A DNA stretch of 64,000 nt from JAWMQL01 sp033283165 (GTDB lineage Bacteria > Pseudomonadota > Gammaproteobacteria > Pseudomonadales > Halieaceae): contig JAWMQL010000001.1 in NCBI GenBank assembly GCA_033283165.1, positions 682,001-746,000 of the forward strand. Reading direction: 5' to 3'. Of the stretch, positions 51,874-61,397 are shown one piece after another. The notes beneath the pieces are model-generated. The model made no database searches. It had not been told where the DNA came from and worked only from the letters and a program-made list of their open reading frames with translations. The stretch's first letter is position 1; each line of letters starts with the position of its first letter. The position numbers and the translations under genes are program-made.

Positions 51874-52465
51874 GTGGAAACTGCGCCAGGGCCTCGGTCA
51901 GCTGCCGTGGCAGGTCACAGTCCGGGCAGCGAGACAGCAGTTCATCCCAGGCCTGCTGGGCGCGCCCGGCCTCACCCTGCTCCATGAGTCGCGCCAACCC
52001 GGGCAGTGCCTGCAAGACGCGCTCGCGATCGGTGGTCGCGCCCGGGGCAGCCGCCCCGGCGCGGAGTTCCTCGCGCTGCGGCCGCTGTTTTTCCAGGGCC
52101 TGGTCGGCACTGATCATGCGGGCCGACTCACTGCGTGCCCGGTAGTCGCGGTCCGGGAGTGTCGGGGCGGCGCCCGCCGCGGGTTCGCTGGCCGGACTGG
52201 CGGACCGGGCGTCTGCCTCAAGTCGCTCAGTAGCGAGCCCGGCCGGGCTGCTTTCGCGGCCGGGCTGTTCGGTGGGGATGATCAATACCGCCACCACCAG
52301 CAGGGCCGCAGTGGCCAGGCCCCCGGTAAACCAGGGCTGCAGGACGCGGCGGCGACGCGGCGCCTGCGCGCTGGCATAGGCCAGTATCTTCCTGTCCAGC
52401 TCCGCCGGTGAGCGGGGCTTTGGCAGGGGCAGCTGTTCCTGCTCCGGTCGATCAGAATCGTTCAT
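51845..52465 (-). CDS. Single-TM protein, putative anti-sigma factor
   Basis: A 206-residue protein with a cytoplasmic N-terminus of about 45 residues, one transmembrane helix (about 47-66, GGLATAALLVVAVLIIP) and an Ala/Glu-rich periplasmic tail with a CPDC pair near the end. The start ATG 52465 overlaps the sigma factor stop (ATGA). This layout and position suit an anti-sigma factor, although the short N-terminal part has no zinc-binding HxxxCxxC motif. The assignment rests on context. Confidence 0.7.
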   Translation of the reverse strand: MNDSDRPEQEQLPLPKPRSPAELDRKILAYASAQAPRRRRVLQPWFTGGLATAALLVVAVLIIPTEQPGRESSPAGLATERLEADARSASPASEPAAGAAPTLPDRDYRARSESARMISADQALEKQRPQREELRAGAAAPGATTDRERVLQALPGLARLMEQGEAGRAQQAWDELLSRCPDCDLPRQLTEALAQFPPTPRDPPAP

Positions 52466-53055
52466 GCCGCCTCTCCCAGAATCTCTCGCAAGCGACCGCG
52501 GCCATAACGCAGGCGACTCTTGACGGCCTCCTCGCTGGCGCCACAAATCCCGGCGATCTCTGCTAGTGAAAATCCCTGCTCCCGCAGCAGCAGGGCATCG
52601 CGCTGTTCACCGGGCAACTGGCCGACCGCCGCCAGGATTTCCTCTTCCGTGGGACCCGCCGGGTCGGCGCTGGAAAGCTGCCCGGTTTCGTCCGGCAGTG
52701 GCTGGTGGCGGTTGTCACGGCGGCGCCAGAAGTCCACCTGGCGATTGTGGGCAATGCGGAACAACCAGGTACGGAAGCCGGCCTCGGGCCGATAGCTTGC
52801 CGCCCGGTCCACCACTGCCATCCACGTGTCCTGGGCCAGCTCCTCCACGATGGCCGGGCGCGGGCAGTGCTGGTAAAGAAACGCGAACAGGCTGTCTTTA
52901 TGGCGGCGATACAGGCACTCGAAAGCCCCTGCATCGCCGGCCTGGTAGGCCTGCATCAGCGCCTCGTCGCTTTTCAGGCGGTCCAGCAGGGGCAGCACGG
53001 ACTGGTTCTGGTGACAGTGATCATGAACCCGAGGATAGTGCCTGCGCCAGTTCAA
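52462..53055 (-). CDS. ECF-type RNA polymerase sigma factor
   Basis: A 197-residue sigma-70 family factor with regions 2 and 4 only. Region 2 is seen in AFECLYRRHKDSLFAFLYQH, VEELAQDTWMAVV and FRTWLFRIAHNRQVDFWRRR. Region 4 is AVGQLPGEQRDALLLREQGFSLAEIAGICGASEEAVKSRLRYGR. ATG 53055 lies inside the end of the VWA gene by 35 bases, so a later start is possible. It is the middle gene of the VWA > sigma > one-TM operon. Confidence 0.9.
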   Translation of the reverse strand: MNWRRHYPRVHDHCHQNQSVLPLLDRLKSDEALMQAYQAGDAGAFECLYRRHKDSLFAFLYQHCPRPAIVEELAQDTWMAVVDRAASYRPEAGFRTWLFRIAHNRQVDFWRRRDNRHQPLPDETGQLSSADPAGPTEEEILAAVGQLPGEQRDALLLREQGFSLAEIAGICGASEEAVKSRLRYGRGRLREILGEAA

Positions 53056-54721
53056 TCAAGTGGATGAACTCGCTGCGGTAACCGTGGGGATCATCGCCGC
53101 GGGCGTCCCGGGCCAGTTTCAGTGCGTCGTCATAACTCCAGCTGCCCGTGTGCTCGCCACCGCGCAGCAGCTGGCCGAACCCGGCCACGCTGGCGGCGAA
53201 GCGCAGATCGACGCTGGCCGGCGGGTGCGGCTGTCCGGTTATCGGAGCGGGCACCGGGCGGGATATTTCCTCGCTGCGGCTGGCGCCGGGTTGCTTGTAG
53301 CGCAGCTTGACCATGGCCAGTTCGGTGTCGTGGCCGGGCCGGGCCGATTGTTCCTGGCTATAACGGAGCGCCGGGATTCGGCCGCTGTCAGCGTCTGTCA
53401 GCACCAGTTCATACAGGGCGGTGACCGTATGTCCTGCGCCGATGTCGCCCGCATCTACCTTGTCGTTCACGAAGTCCTCGCGATCCAGCAGGCGGTTTTC
53501 GTAGCCGATCAGGCGGTATTCACGTACCCAGCGGGGGTTGAACTCAACCTGGATCTTGACATCTTGCGCGATGGTCAGGAGGGTGGCGTCCATTTCCTGT
53601 ACCAGTACTTTCTGGGCCTCGCGCAGGCTGTCGATGTACGCCGCATTGCCGTTGCCGACGTCGGCCAGCTGCTCCATCAGGGCGTAGTTGTAGTTGCCAC
53701 TGCCGAAACCCAGTGTGGTCAATGCCACGCCGCGGTCTCGCTTGCGCGCGACCAGGTCTTTCAGCGCTTCGAGATTGACCGTACCGACGTTCATGTCCCC
53801 GTCGGAGGCGATGATGACCCGGTTAATGCCACCCTCTATACGATGCTGCTCCGCCAGCTGGTAAGCCAGCTGGATGCCGGCACTGCCGTGCGTGCTGCCG
53901 CCTGCTTCCAGGGCGTCGATGGCGGCCAGGATGGTCGCTCTCTGGTCGCCCGGGGTGCTGGGCAGTACCGTACCCGCGGCACCGGCGTACACGGCCAGGG
54001 CGATCCTGTCCTCGGCAGTCATACGGTTTACCAGCAGGCGCAGTGATTTTTTCACCAGTTCCAGCTTGTCCGGAGCGCGCATGCTGCCGGATACATCGAC
54101 CAGGAAAACGAGATTGGCGGGCGGCCGCTGTTCCAGTGCCGGCCGGTAGCCTTTCAGGCCGATCTGCAAAAGTTTGCGATCGCCATTCCAGGGCGCGGAC
54201 GCCAGCTCCGTATGGATGCTGAAGGGTGTCGCCGCACTGCGGGGTTCTTCGTAGCTGTAGCCGAAATAGTTGATCATCTCCTCAACGCGTACGGCATCCG
54301 AGGGCGGCAATCGTCCCTCGCTGCTGAGCATCCGCCGCACGTTGGCGTAGGCCGCCGTATCCACATCGATACTGAAGGTCGACAGGGGCTGCTCCCGGGC
54401 CAGGAATACGCCGTTGGCGTCGTAGTGCAGGTAGTTTTCGCGATCCACCCGCAGGCGCTGTGGCTGGGTGGGTGTCGGGCCGTAGCCGCGGTACAGGTCG
54501 TGTTCGGCCGCGGCGTCGGCCATTGCGCGGCCTGCCGCGGGCGACGCGGCCAGCTTTGCCAGCGTTCGCTGCTCCTCCGGCAGCGGGTCGGCAGGCCGCT
54601 CCGAGCGGGTCGCAGGCTCGCCGCCGGCCAGCGGCTCCCGGGTGGGGCCGCTATGGGGTTCGGCACAGGCAACCAGAACGGCGGCAACTGTCAGGCTGGT
54701 CAGCATCAGTGGATGGCGCAT
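53021..54721 (-). CDS. VWA-domain lipoprotein (YfbK-like)
   Basis: A 566-residue lipoprotein (lipobox LVAC near residue 19). A von Willebrand factor A domain occupies about residues 190-360, with the MIDAS-type motif DVSGSMR and later SDGDMNVG, and FGSGNYNYALMEQLAD. A DUF3520-like region follows, and an N-terminal domain precedes (YFGYSYEEP). It should face the periplasm, bind a divalent metal and mediate protein contacts. It is the first gene of the operon with the sigma factor, so it may take part in the signal that controls it. Confidence 0.87.
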   Translation of the reverse strand: MRHPLMLTSLTVAAVLVACAEPHSGPTREPLAGGEPATRSERPADPLPEEQRTLAKLAASPAAGRAMADAAAEHDLYRGYGPTPTQPQRLRVDRENYLHYDANGVFLAREQPLSTFSIDVDTAAYANVRRMLSSEGRLPPSDAVRVEEMINYFGYSYEEPRSAATPFSIHTELASAPWNGDRKLLQIGLKGYRPALEQRPPANLVFLVDVSGSMRAPDKLELVKKSLRLLVNRMTAEDRIALAVYAGAAGTVLPSTPGDQRATILAAIDALEAGGSTHGSAGIQLAYQLAEQHRIEGGINRVIIASDGDMNVGTVNLEALKDLVARKRDRGVALTTLGFGSGNYNYALMEQLADVGNGNAAYIDSLREAQKVLVQEMDATLLTIAQDVKIQVEFNPRWVREYRLIGYENRLLDREDFVNDKVDAGDIGAGHTVTALYELVLTDADSGRIPALRYSQEQSARPGHDTELAMVKLRYKQPGASRSEEISRPVPAPITGQPHPPASVDLRFAASVAGFGQLLRGGEHTGSWSYDDALKLARDARGDDPHGYRSEFIHLIELAQALSSGS

Positions 54722-54795
54722 GGCGATCTCCTCTCAGGTCGGTTCAGTACTTAATCGCGGCATGAGACCGAAAGGGGTCAGGTCCACCTGTCGCT

Positions 54796-54814
54796 TTTTC
54801 AACCCGGTTGAAAA
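54796..54814. repeat. Short palindrome in the VWA upstream gap
   Basis: TTTTCAACCCGGTTGAAAA is a 19-base palindrome. It lies between the VWA gene and the next small gene, with GGGGTCAGG and ACTGTCCC motifs alongside that resemble REP fragments. Purpose unknown. Confidence 0.45.
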
Positions 54815-54879
54815 CTGGACAGATCGACTGTCCCTGCCCGGCGCGGAATCATGCCCACGGTAGATTGGAGGAAACCGGT

Positions 54880-55089
54880 ATGAGTGCTGTGAAACTGATC
54901 GAAAACCGAATCGCCAGGGAGCTGATACGGCAGCGAAGCCGGGTGCGGGATCCCTCGCCGGGGCATGCCGGCCGCCTGATCACCGCGCTGGCGCTTGGCG
55001 CGGGCCTGATACTGGCCGGCAGTTACCTGCAGGAGATGCTGTGGGTGCTGCTGGGTGCGGCCGCCTGTCTTGCCCTGGGGGATACCTGA
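54880..55089 (+). CDS. Small membrane protein (69 residues)
   Basis: A 69-residue protein of unknown function. The N-terminus is charged (MSAVKLIENRIARELIRQRS), and hydrophobic segments lie at about residues 37-50 and 53-66 (LITALALGAGLILAGSYLQ and MLWVLLGAAACLALG). ATG 54880 follows a strong TTGGAGGAAA site. No relatives are recognised. It is upstream of the FetB-like gene. Confidence 0.6.
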   Translation: MSAVKLIENRIARELIRQRSRVRDPSPGHAGRLITALALGAGLILAGSYLQEMLWVLLGAAACLALGDT

Positions 55090-55125
55090 TCGCGTATCAT
55101 GGGCACGGCCGAAAGGAGTGCCCTC

Positions 55126-55851
55126 ATGTCGAACGGCGTCATTATCATAGAGTTGCCCAGGCTGGCCCTGGCTTTTGTCCCGGTGGCGGTCACCTTGCTG
55201 GTCTTTCTGCGCTGGTCCCTGTCCGTCCGCAACGCGCTGTGGGCTGTGTGCCGCATGCTCGTGCAGTTACTGGCCATTGGTTATGTGCTGTCCTGGCTGT
55301 TCGGCGCCAACAACGGCCTGCTGATCCTGCTGGTGCTGACCATGATGGTCTGTGCCTCCGGCTGGATAGCCCTGGGGCCGGTAAAGGAGCATCGACGTGA
55401 ACTGCTGCGCAACTCGGTGCTTGCAATACTCGTAGGCGGTGGGGTGACTCTGGCCCTGGTGACACAGGGCGTGCTGGCACTCGATCCATGGTACCAGCCG
55501 CGTTATATCATTCCCCTGGCGGGCATGGCCTTTGCCAACGCCATGACCGCGGTGAGCCTGGCGGCCGAGCGCCTGTACGCGGAACTGAAGCATAAATTGA
55601 CCTGGGATGAGGCCCGGCAGGTGGCTTATCAGGCGGCTATGATACCGGTGATCAATTCGCTGTTCGCAGTCGGCCTGGTCTCCCTGCCCGGCATGATGAC
55701 AGGCCAGATCCTGTCCGGCGTTTCGCCTCTTATCGCCGTCAGATACCAGGTCATGGTGATGTGCATGATTTTTGCGGCGTCCGGCATTTCCACGGCTATT
55801 TTCCTCGGCCTGGCGCGGGCGCGGATCAGTCCGGAGCCTGGGGCTGGCTGA
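55126..55851 (+). CDS. FetB-like ABC transporter permease (UPF0014)
   Basis: A 241-residue inner-membrane protein with about six or seven helices. AVCRMLVQLLAIGYVLSWLF and FANAMTAVSLAAERL are the UPF0014/FetB pattern. In E. coli FetAB exports iron. ATG 55126 follows AGGAG; the frame is open to 55099. No ATPase partner (fetA) adjoins, so this is an orphan permease or its partner lies elsewhere. Confidence 0.83.
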   Translation: MSNGVIIIELPRLALAFVPVAVTLLVFLRWSLSVRNALWAVCRMLVQLLAIGYVLSWLFGANNGLLILLVLTMMVCASGWIALGPVKEHRRELLRNSVLAILVGGGVTLALVTQGVLALDPWYQPRYIIPLAGMAFANAMTAVSLAAERLYAELKHKLTWDEARQVAYQAAMIPVINSLFAVGLVSLPGMMTGQILSGVSPLIAVRYQVMVMCMIFAASGISTAIFLGLARARISPEPGAG

Positions 55852-56005
55852 GCTGGAGCAGACAGTTCACGGTGATCCCCGTCCTCCTCACAATCTTTCT
55901 TTTCCGGTCGGGATACAGCCTGCCCGTTGATCTACCGCACGTATCAGACTGTGGGCACAACAGCGCACTGTGATACCCTGCGGAAAATAACAAGCTACCG
56001 ATACG

Positions 56006-56926
56006 ATGCACATCGCGTTTATCCTCAGGGGTGGGCTCAGAGACGAGGCGGGTTTGCTCGATTCACTAAGGGGCGTGGAGCGATCGCTGCCTGGAGCCAG
56101 CGTCACCTGCCTGGTGAGTGAGTATGCCGGCCACGCGGTTGAACTCGCGCGGACCTGGGCCACACAGGCGGATTACCTGGTGGCGGTAGGCGGCGACGGG
56201 ACCCTGCACCAGGTGCTGAATGGTCTTATGCAGGCCGGTGCTTCCGCTCCCGAACGCGCACCGGTGCTGGGCCTGCTCGCCCACGGTACCGCCAATGACT
56301 TCATCAAGACCGCGCCCTTGCGCGGCGACCTGGCAGAACTGGTGGACCTGCTCGCGTCACGCCGCCATCGGGCGATCGACCTGGGCCGTATCCGCTTTCA
56401 GGGCGAACAGGGTGAGCAGCAGGCCTACTTTGTGAACATGGCCGATATCGGTATTGGCGCCGCGGTGGTGTGTCAGCTCGAGCGGCAGGGCAAGCGACTG
56501 GGCGCGACACTCAGTTACCTGCGCGCCATTCTCACGACCTTCCCCCGCTATCGCAGGAACACGTTGCGCGTCGAACTCGATGGCGCTCTCTGGCACGACG
56601 GCCCGGTACTGGCACTGCTGGTTGGTAACGGGCGTTGCTTTGGCTCGGGGCTCTACGCGGTACCCAATGCGCTGCTGGATGACGGCCTGTTCAGCATTAC
56701 CTGCATCGGTGATGTGACCCTGTGGGATTTTCTTCGCAAGCTGCCACAGCTCAGGCGTGGTGCCCAGGTCGATCACCCGGAAGTCAGCTACCGCAGCGCC
56801 CGTCGAGTGCGCGTCGAATCAGCGCAGGCGGTGGAATTGGAGGCGGAGGGTGAATCCCTTGGCACCTTGCCCTGTGAGATGGTTATCCTGCCCGCTGCGC
56901 TCGAATTCCTCATGCCCGTGAGCTGA
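56006..56926 (+). CDS. Diacylglycerol kinase-family lipid kinase (YegS-like)
   Basis: A 306-residue cytoplasmic protein of the DAGK catalytic family. GGDGTLHQVLNG (residues 62-73) is the nucleotide-binding signature, followed by LLAHGTANDFIKT. The C-terminal domain is the usual sphingosine/DAG kinase fold (ETE-type beta region with ELEAEGESLG). The substrate is a lipid but is not specified. It is 18 bases before the NfeD gene, so probably linked to the membrane genes downstream. Confidence 0.87.
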   Translation: MHIAFILRGGLRDEAGLLDSLRGVERSLPGASVTCLVSEYAGHAVELARTWATQADYLVAVGGDGTLHQVLNGLMQAGASAPERAPVLGLLAHGTANDFIKTAPLRGDLAELVDLLASRRHRAIDLGRIRFQGEQGEQQAYFVNMADIGIGAAVVCQLERQGKRLGATLSYLRAILTTFPRYRRNTLRVELDGALWHDGPVLALLVGNGRCFGSGLYAVPNALLDDGLFSITCIGDVTLWDFLRKLPQLRRGAQVDHPEVSYRSARRVRVESAQAVELEAEGESLGTLPCEMVILPAALEFLMPVS

Positions 56927-56944
56927 CCTATACTGAAGCAGATT

Positions 56945-58303
56945 ATGAGAATCCTTCACGCGCACATCGCCGGCACCGTCCTGGCCCTTCTGTGCCTGCT
57001 GCAGCCTGCACTGGCCCGCGCCGATATCTGGGTTATCGATGTGGAGGGCGCTATCGGGCCGGCGATTGCCGATCACATGGTGCGCGGACTTGCCCAGGCC
57101 GAAGCAGCCGGGGCGGAGATGGTGGTTCTGCGTATCGATACCCCGGGGGGGCTGGACGGTTCCATGCGCGACATGATCAAGGCGGTGCTGGCGGCTTCGG
57201 TTCCGGTGGTGGGTTATGTCTCACCCGGTGGCGCTCGCGCCGCCAGCGCCGGAACCTACCTGCTCTATGCCACCCACGTGGCCGCCATGGCCCCGGGCAC
57301 CAACCTCGGCGCTGCGACCCCGGTACAGATCGGCGGTCCGGGCCTGCCCGGTATGCCGGAGGGCCAGGATGCACCGGGAGACGAGCCGGTCGCCGACTCC
57401 GGAACGGCGATGGAGCGCAAAATCGTCAATGACGCGGTGGCCTATATCCAGAGCCTCGCACAATTGCGTGGCCGCAACGCGGAATGGGCGGAGCAGGCGG
57501 TGCGAAGCGGGGCTTCACTGGCGGCCGCCGACGCCCTGGAACTGGGCGTGATCGACCTGGTCGAACCGAGCCTGGAGTCGTTGTTGCGAAGCCTGGAGGG
57601 TCGGTCGGTGCGAATCGGGGATGTCGATCAGGTCCTGCAAACCGCGGGCCTCGCGGTTTATCGGCACCCGGTGGACTGGCGCAGCGAATTCCTGGCGGTG
57701 ATTACCGACCCGAATATTGCCTATATCCTGATGCTGGTCGGTATTTATGGCCTGATACTCGAGTTTTACAACCCCGGCCTGGGCGTTCCCGGCGTGGTGG
57801 GTGCGGTCAGCCTGCTGCTGGCGCTGTACGCCTTCCAGGTCTTGCCGATCAGTTACGCCGGCCTGGGACTGATCCTGCTGGGTGTGGCACTGATGGTTGC
57901 GGAGGCCTTCGCGCCCAGTTTCGGGATACTGGGGCTGGGCGGTATCTCGGCCTTCGTCATCGGTTCGGTGATGTTGATGGACACCGAGGTGCCGGGTTAC
58001 CAGATTGCCCTGCCCACGATTATCGCCGTGGCCCTGTTCAGTGCCGTACTGCTGATCGCGGCGCTGGGCCTGATCCTGCGAGCCAGGCGGCAGCAGGTGG
58101 TGTCCGGCACCGAGCACATGATCGGCATGCTGGGGCAGGTGGAGAGCATGGTGGGCCCCATCCCCATGGTGCGTTTCGAAGGGGAATTGTGGGAAGCGCG
58201 CTGCGCCGACGAGCTGGTGCCCATGGACCGGGTGCGGATCGAGGCCGTGGAGGGCGTGACCCTGCAGGTTACGAAATTGGAAGGAGAAGAGAGAAATGTT
58301 TGA
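56945..58303 (+). CDS. NfeD-family membrane-bound serine protease
   Basis: A 452-residue protein. After a signal peptide come the ClpP-like protease region ([16 protein letters not shown] and [26 protein letters not shown], with the serine of the ASAGT motif), several transmembrane helices (about residues 250-380), and a C-terminal OB-fold-type NfeD domain. These proteins partner with stomatin-like slipins, and the next gene is one. The overlap with the slipin gene is 8 bases. Confidence 0.9.
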   Translation: MRILHAHIAGTVLALLCLLQPALARADIWVIDVEGAIGPAIADHMVRGLAQAEAAGAEMVVLRIDTPGGLDGSMRDMIKAVLAASVPVVGYVSPGGARAASAGTYLLYATHVAAMAPGTNLGAATPVQIGGPGLPGMPEGQDAPGDEPVADSGTAMERKIVNDAVAYIQSLAQLRGRNAEWAEQAVRSGASLAAADALELGVIDLVEPSLESLLRSLEGRSVRIGDVDQVLQTAGLAVYRHPVDWRSEFLAVITDPNIAYILMLVGIYGLILEFYNPGLGVPGVVGAVSLLLALYAFQVLPISYAGLGLILLGVALMVAEAFAPSFGILGLGGISAFVIGSVMLMDTEVPGYQIALPTIIAVALFSAVLLIAALGLILRARRQQVVSGTEHMIGMLGQVESMVGPIPMVRFEGELWEARCADELVPMDRVRIEAVEGVTLQVTKLEGEERNV

Positions 58304-59054
58304 CTTCGAAATGTTCGGCGGCGTGTTCCTGTTCCTGGTCATCGGCCTGGTGCTATCCATGTTCAAGGTATTGCGCGAGTACGAGCGTGGTGTGATTTTC
58401 ATGCTCGGGCGCTTTTACCGGGTCAAGGGGCCCGGCCTGATCATCGTTATCCCCATCCTGCAACAGATCGTGCGGGTGGACTTGCGGACGGTGGTCATGG
58501 ATGTGCCCACCCAGGACGTGATTTCCCGGGACAATGTTTCGGTCCAGGTCAACGCGGTGATTTATTTCCGGGTGATCGACCCGGAGCGGGCCATCATACA
58601 GGTGGAGAACTTTCTTGAGGCCACCAGCCAGCTTTCTCAAACCACCCTGCGCTCTGTCCTGGGCCAGCACGAACTCGACGACATGTTGGCGGAGCGCGAG
58701 ACGCTGAACGCCGACATCCAGACAATCCTCGATAAGCAGACCGCGACCTGGGGGATCAAGGTAGCGAACGTGGAGATCAAACACGTGGACCTGAACGAGA
58801 CCATGGTGCGGGCCCTGGCCAAACAGGCCGAGGCCGAGCGCGAACGGCGCGCCAAGGTGATTCACGCGGTGGGCGAATCCGAGGCGGCGGAAAAACTGGC
58901 CCAGGCCGCCAAGGTCCTGTCCGGCCAGGACCAGGCTATCCAGTTACGCTACCTTCAGACCCTGGTGGAAATAGCCGGCGACAAGAGTTCCACCATCGTA
59001 TTTCCCATCCCGATGGACCTGCTGGACAAGCTCAAAATGGAGACTCCTTCCTGA
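58296..59054 (+). CDS. Slipin/stomatin-family protein
   Basis: A 252-residue SPFH/band 7 protein. One N-terminal hydrophobic hairpin ([20 protein letters not shown]) anchors it to the membrane. The SPFH domain follows ([48 protein letters not shown]) and a C-terminal helical part. It is the standard partner of NfeD and is thought to organise membrane microdomains. ATG 58296 overlaps nfeD. Confidence 0.93.
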   Translation: MFDFEMFGGVFLFLVIGLVLSMFKVLREYERGVIFMLGRFYRVKGPGLIIVIPILQQIVRVDLRTVVMDVPTQDVISRDNVSVQVNAVIYFRVIDPERAIIQVENFLEATSQLSQTTLRSVLGQHELDDMLAERETLNADIQTILDKQTATWGIKVANVEIKHVDLNETMVRALAKQAEAERERRAKVIHAVGESEAAEKLAQAAKVLSGQDQAIQLRYLQTLVEIAGDKSSTIVFPIPMDLLDKLKMETPS

Positions 59055-59077
59055 CTCCCTCTACTGGACTGACTGCC

Positions 59078-59503
59078 ATGAACTGGAAATACTTTGCCAT
59101 CGCCCACCGCGCTGTGTATCGACTCAGCGGCGGACGTATTGGCGCGCGCATGGGCAAACTGGAATCGGTGTTGGTCGAGACCGTCGGCCGTCGCAGCGGC
59201 AAGCCGCGAACGGTGCCGATAATCTGCTACCCCTACCGGGATTCGGTGGTGGTGTCGGCGTCCAACTCAGGCCGGGAGACCCACCCCAACTGGTACCTTA
59301 ATATGCGCTCCAACCCGAGGGTGAAAGTACAGCGCGGCAGGGAACACTTCGAGGCGGAGGCGGAGGACGTGCCCGAATCGGAACGCGAGGCCCTGTGGCG
59401 GGAAATTACCGCGGTGAATCCACACCAGCAGCAATACCGGGCCTGCACCGATCGCGAGATACCGCTGGTATACCTGAAGCCCGTTGCTGGAAATACTCAG
59501 TAG
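59078..59503 (+). CDS. Ddn/DUF385-family nitroreductase-like protein
   Basis: A 141-residue split-barrel protein of the deazaflavin-dependent nitroreductase family. ETVGRRSGKPRTVPIICYPY, VVVSASNSGRETHPNWYLN and NMRSNPRVKVQ are the conserved blocks. In mycobacteria such proteins use F420H2; whether this organism makes F420 cannot be told here, and a flavin could serve instead. Its last 7 bases overlap the convergent PPOX gene. Confidence 0.83.
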   Translation: MNWKYFAIAHRAVYRLSGGRIGARMGKLESVLVETVGRRSGKPRTVPIICYPYRDSVVVSASNSGRETHPNWYLNMRSNPRVKVQRGREHFEAEAEDVPESEREALWREITAVNPHQQQYRACTDREIPLVYLKPVAGNTQ

Positions 59504-60123
59504 AGCTCGTCCTTGTAGGACTGCTCCAACCGGGCCAGGGTATTCTGATAGGCTTCATCGCCACCATTGCCCAGCGTCGAAAATTGCCGGGCACCCAGGG
59601 ATTCGTCGCCATTCTCCCAGCACTCTGGTTGCCACAACCTCGAGCGGATCAAGGCTTTACCGCAGTGAAAAAAGCATTCCTTGACGTCAATGCGGGTATA
59701 CAGCAGTGCCGGCTTGCCGTTGACCTGCATCTGCTCCAGAACGTCGGGGTCGCGATGCAGCGAGGCCAGGCCTTTTACCCGCAGGGTCTCCCGCTGGTTG
59801 GGTACCAGGAAAATCAGGCCGACCTGGCCATTGCGCAATATGTTTCTGAATCCGAACGTCAGCTTGTTGCCCGGACGCTCGGGAACAAGCAGCTTTCCGG
59901 AGTCATCGACCGTAACGAAGCCGCAGGGGTCACCCTTGGGGGAGATATCGACGTGACCGTTTTCATCGATGGTCGATAGGAAAACAAGCGGTGACCGGCG
60001 AATGAATTCGCGCATGATCGGGTCGAGCCGTGAGGCGATTTTCACGCGGACGAAGTCCCTCGGCTCGCCAACCACCGCCTGTAATTCCGCCTCCGTGTTG
60101 ATCGTGAATTGGGCTTCCGTCAT
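59497..60123 (-). CDS. PPOX-family flavoprotein (MSMEG_1061-like)
   Basis: A 208-residue FMN-binding split-barrel protein of the pyridoxamine 5'-phosphate oxidase family. FLSTIDENGHVDISPKGDPCGFV, LLVPERPGNKLTFGFRNIL and VGLIFLVPNQRETLRVKG form the core, as in the MSMEG_1061 group. Substrate unknown. The start overlaps the DUF1232 stop (ATGA), and the gene ends the WYL > DUF1232 > PPOX operon. Confidence 0.87.
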   Translation of the reverse strand: MTEAQFTINTEAELQAVVGEPRDFVRVKIASRLDPIMREFIRRSPLVFLSTIDENGHVDISPKGDPCGFVTVDDSGKLLVPERPGNKLTFGFRNILRNGQVGLIFLVPNQRETLRVKGLASLHRDPDVLEQMQVNGKPALLYTRIDVKECFFHCGKALIRSRLWQPECWENGDESLGARQFSTLGNGGDEAYQNTLARLEQSYKDELY

Positions 60124-60494
60124 TGCTCTTCCCCCCCGAACCAGTCGCGCATTTTCTCTCTGGTCTGCTGTCGTACATCCTCGTTGATGTAGGTGGCGAC
60201 CGCGGCGATGGCCAGTACCAGTACGCCGAGGTCGTCGGCATAGCCCACCGCGGGCGTCAAGTCGGTAATGGCGTCCAGTGGCACGATGAAATAGCCCAGC
60301 GCACCGGCAATGGTGGCCCTGGCCCAGGCGGGTGCCTTGTCCTGCTGCGCAGCGTAGTAGAGCAGCAGGGCCTTTTCCACCACCTCGCGCCCCGCGCTGC
60401 GGGCGTAGTTCGCCAGCTTGCGCCAGAAGCCGTCCTCGCTGTAGGCCTGCTGGTATTCGTTGCCGTCTTCGGGCGCTTTCATCCGAACAGCCAT
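60120..60494 (-). CDS. DUF1232 membrane protein (YkvA-like)
   Basis: A 124-residue protein with the DUF1232 pattern (ALGYFIVPLDAITDLTPAVGYADDLGVLVLAIAAV), one or two hydrophobic segments and a charged N-terminus. Function unknown. Its start overlaps the WYL gene by 16 bases and its stop overlaps the PPOX start. Confidence 0.85.
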   Translation of the reverse strand: MAVRMKAPEDGNEYQQAYSEDGFWRKLANYARSAGREVVEKALLLYYAAQQDKAPAWARATIAGALGYFIVPLDAITDLTPAVGYADDLGVLVLAIAAVATYINEDVRQQTREKMRDWFGGEEQ

Positions 60495-61354
60495 TGCTTC
60501 AGCTCCGCCAGGTTCTCGACGACAATCTGCTGCGCCGCCGGATCTTCCAGTTGTTCATTGGGGTCTATATGCAGCAGTTTCAGGGCGTAGGGGACCAGCC
60601 GTGCACGGGTGCTGATCACCAGGGCCCCGTCGTTCATCCCGTAGTCGGCCTGAACCACCTCCTGTTGCTCCCGGCTGAGACGCGGGTCGGCCACTATCCG
60701 GATACAGACCTGCTTTTGCCAGTCCTCGTCGCTTTCAGCCCCGTGTTCCGACTCGTCCAGGATGTCGGGAATACCGCGGAAACGGCTCAGGACGAAATCC
60801 CGATATTCCTGGTTCTTTTCGCACCAGGCGCGCACGTGCCAGCGCAGTCCCGTGTAGACCAGGGTGTGGGGTACGATGATCCGCCCCTCGCGATCCGGGT
60901 TATTGATCGAGACATAATCCACTTCCAGTCTTCTTTTCTGGCGCGCTGCCTGCATGATGGGGCGCAGTACCTCGGGACGCACGTCCCGCACCGGGACATT
61001 CAGCACCTCCACGTTGGCAACATCGAGAGACAGCGACTCAAACATATTGCCTAATTCGTTGTTGCGCGCCATCAGGTGCAGGTACTCGTCTGCCAATCCC
61101 TGGGTTACCCGCGGCCGGAATTCCGCGGTGGGCTTATAGCCCTTCAGGTACTTGTCGTACTCCAGGTTACCCGGGCCGACCGACCGGATGTAGTTGTTGA
61201 TGTCCTTGCTCGCCTGCTGGCGGCCGATACCGAAGGTATCGCAAAGATGGCGTGTGGTCAGCCGGCCCTCCCACAGGCTCAGGGTTTCTATGAAGCGGTA
61301 ACGCAGCAACAGGTCCCAGCGAAAGGGCCATTTGGTGGTGTCGGCGGCAGTCAT
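60479..61354 (-). CDS. WYL-domain transcriptional regulator
   Basis: A 291-residue protein with an N-terminal winged helix (WEGRLTTRHLCDTFGIGRQQASKDINNYI) and a WYL domain in the middle (DYVSINNPDREGRIIVPHTLVYTGLRWHVRAWCEKNQEYRDFVLSRFRGI). Such regulators sense nucleic acid or nucleotide ligands, often tied to stress or DNA damage. It starts the operon with DUF1232 and PPOX genes. Confidence 0.88.
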   Translation of the reverse strand: MTAADTTKWPFRWDLLLRYRFIETLSLWEGRLTTRHLCDTFGIGRQQASKDINNYIRSVGPGNLEYDKYLKGYKPTAEFRPRVTQGLADEYLHLMARNNELGNMFESLSLDVANVEVLNVPVRDVRPEVLRPIMQAARQKRRLEVDYVSINNPDREGRIIVPHTLVYTGLRWHVRAWCEKNQEYRDFVLSRFRGIPDILDESEHGAESDEDWQKQVCIRIVADPRLSREQQEVVQADYGMNDGALVISTRARLVPYALKLLHIDPNEQLEDPAAQQIVVENLAELKQWLFG

Positions 61355-61397
61355 GCAGGCAGTATACGCATCGCCGGCGGACAGGTGTATAGCCGGC

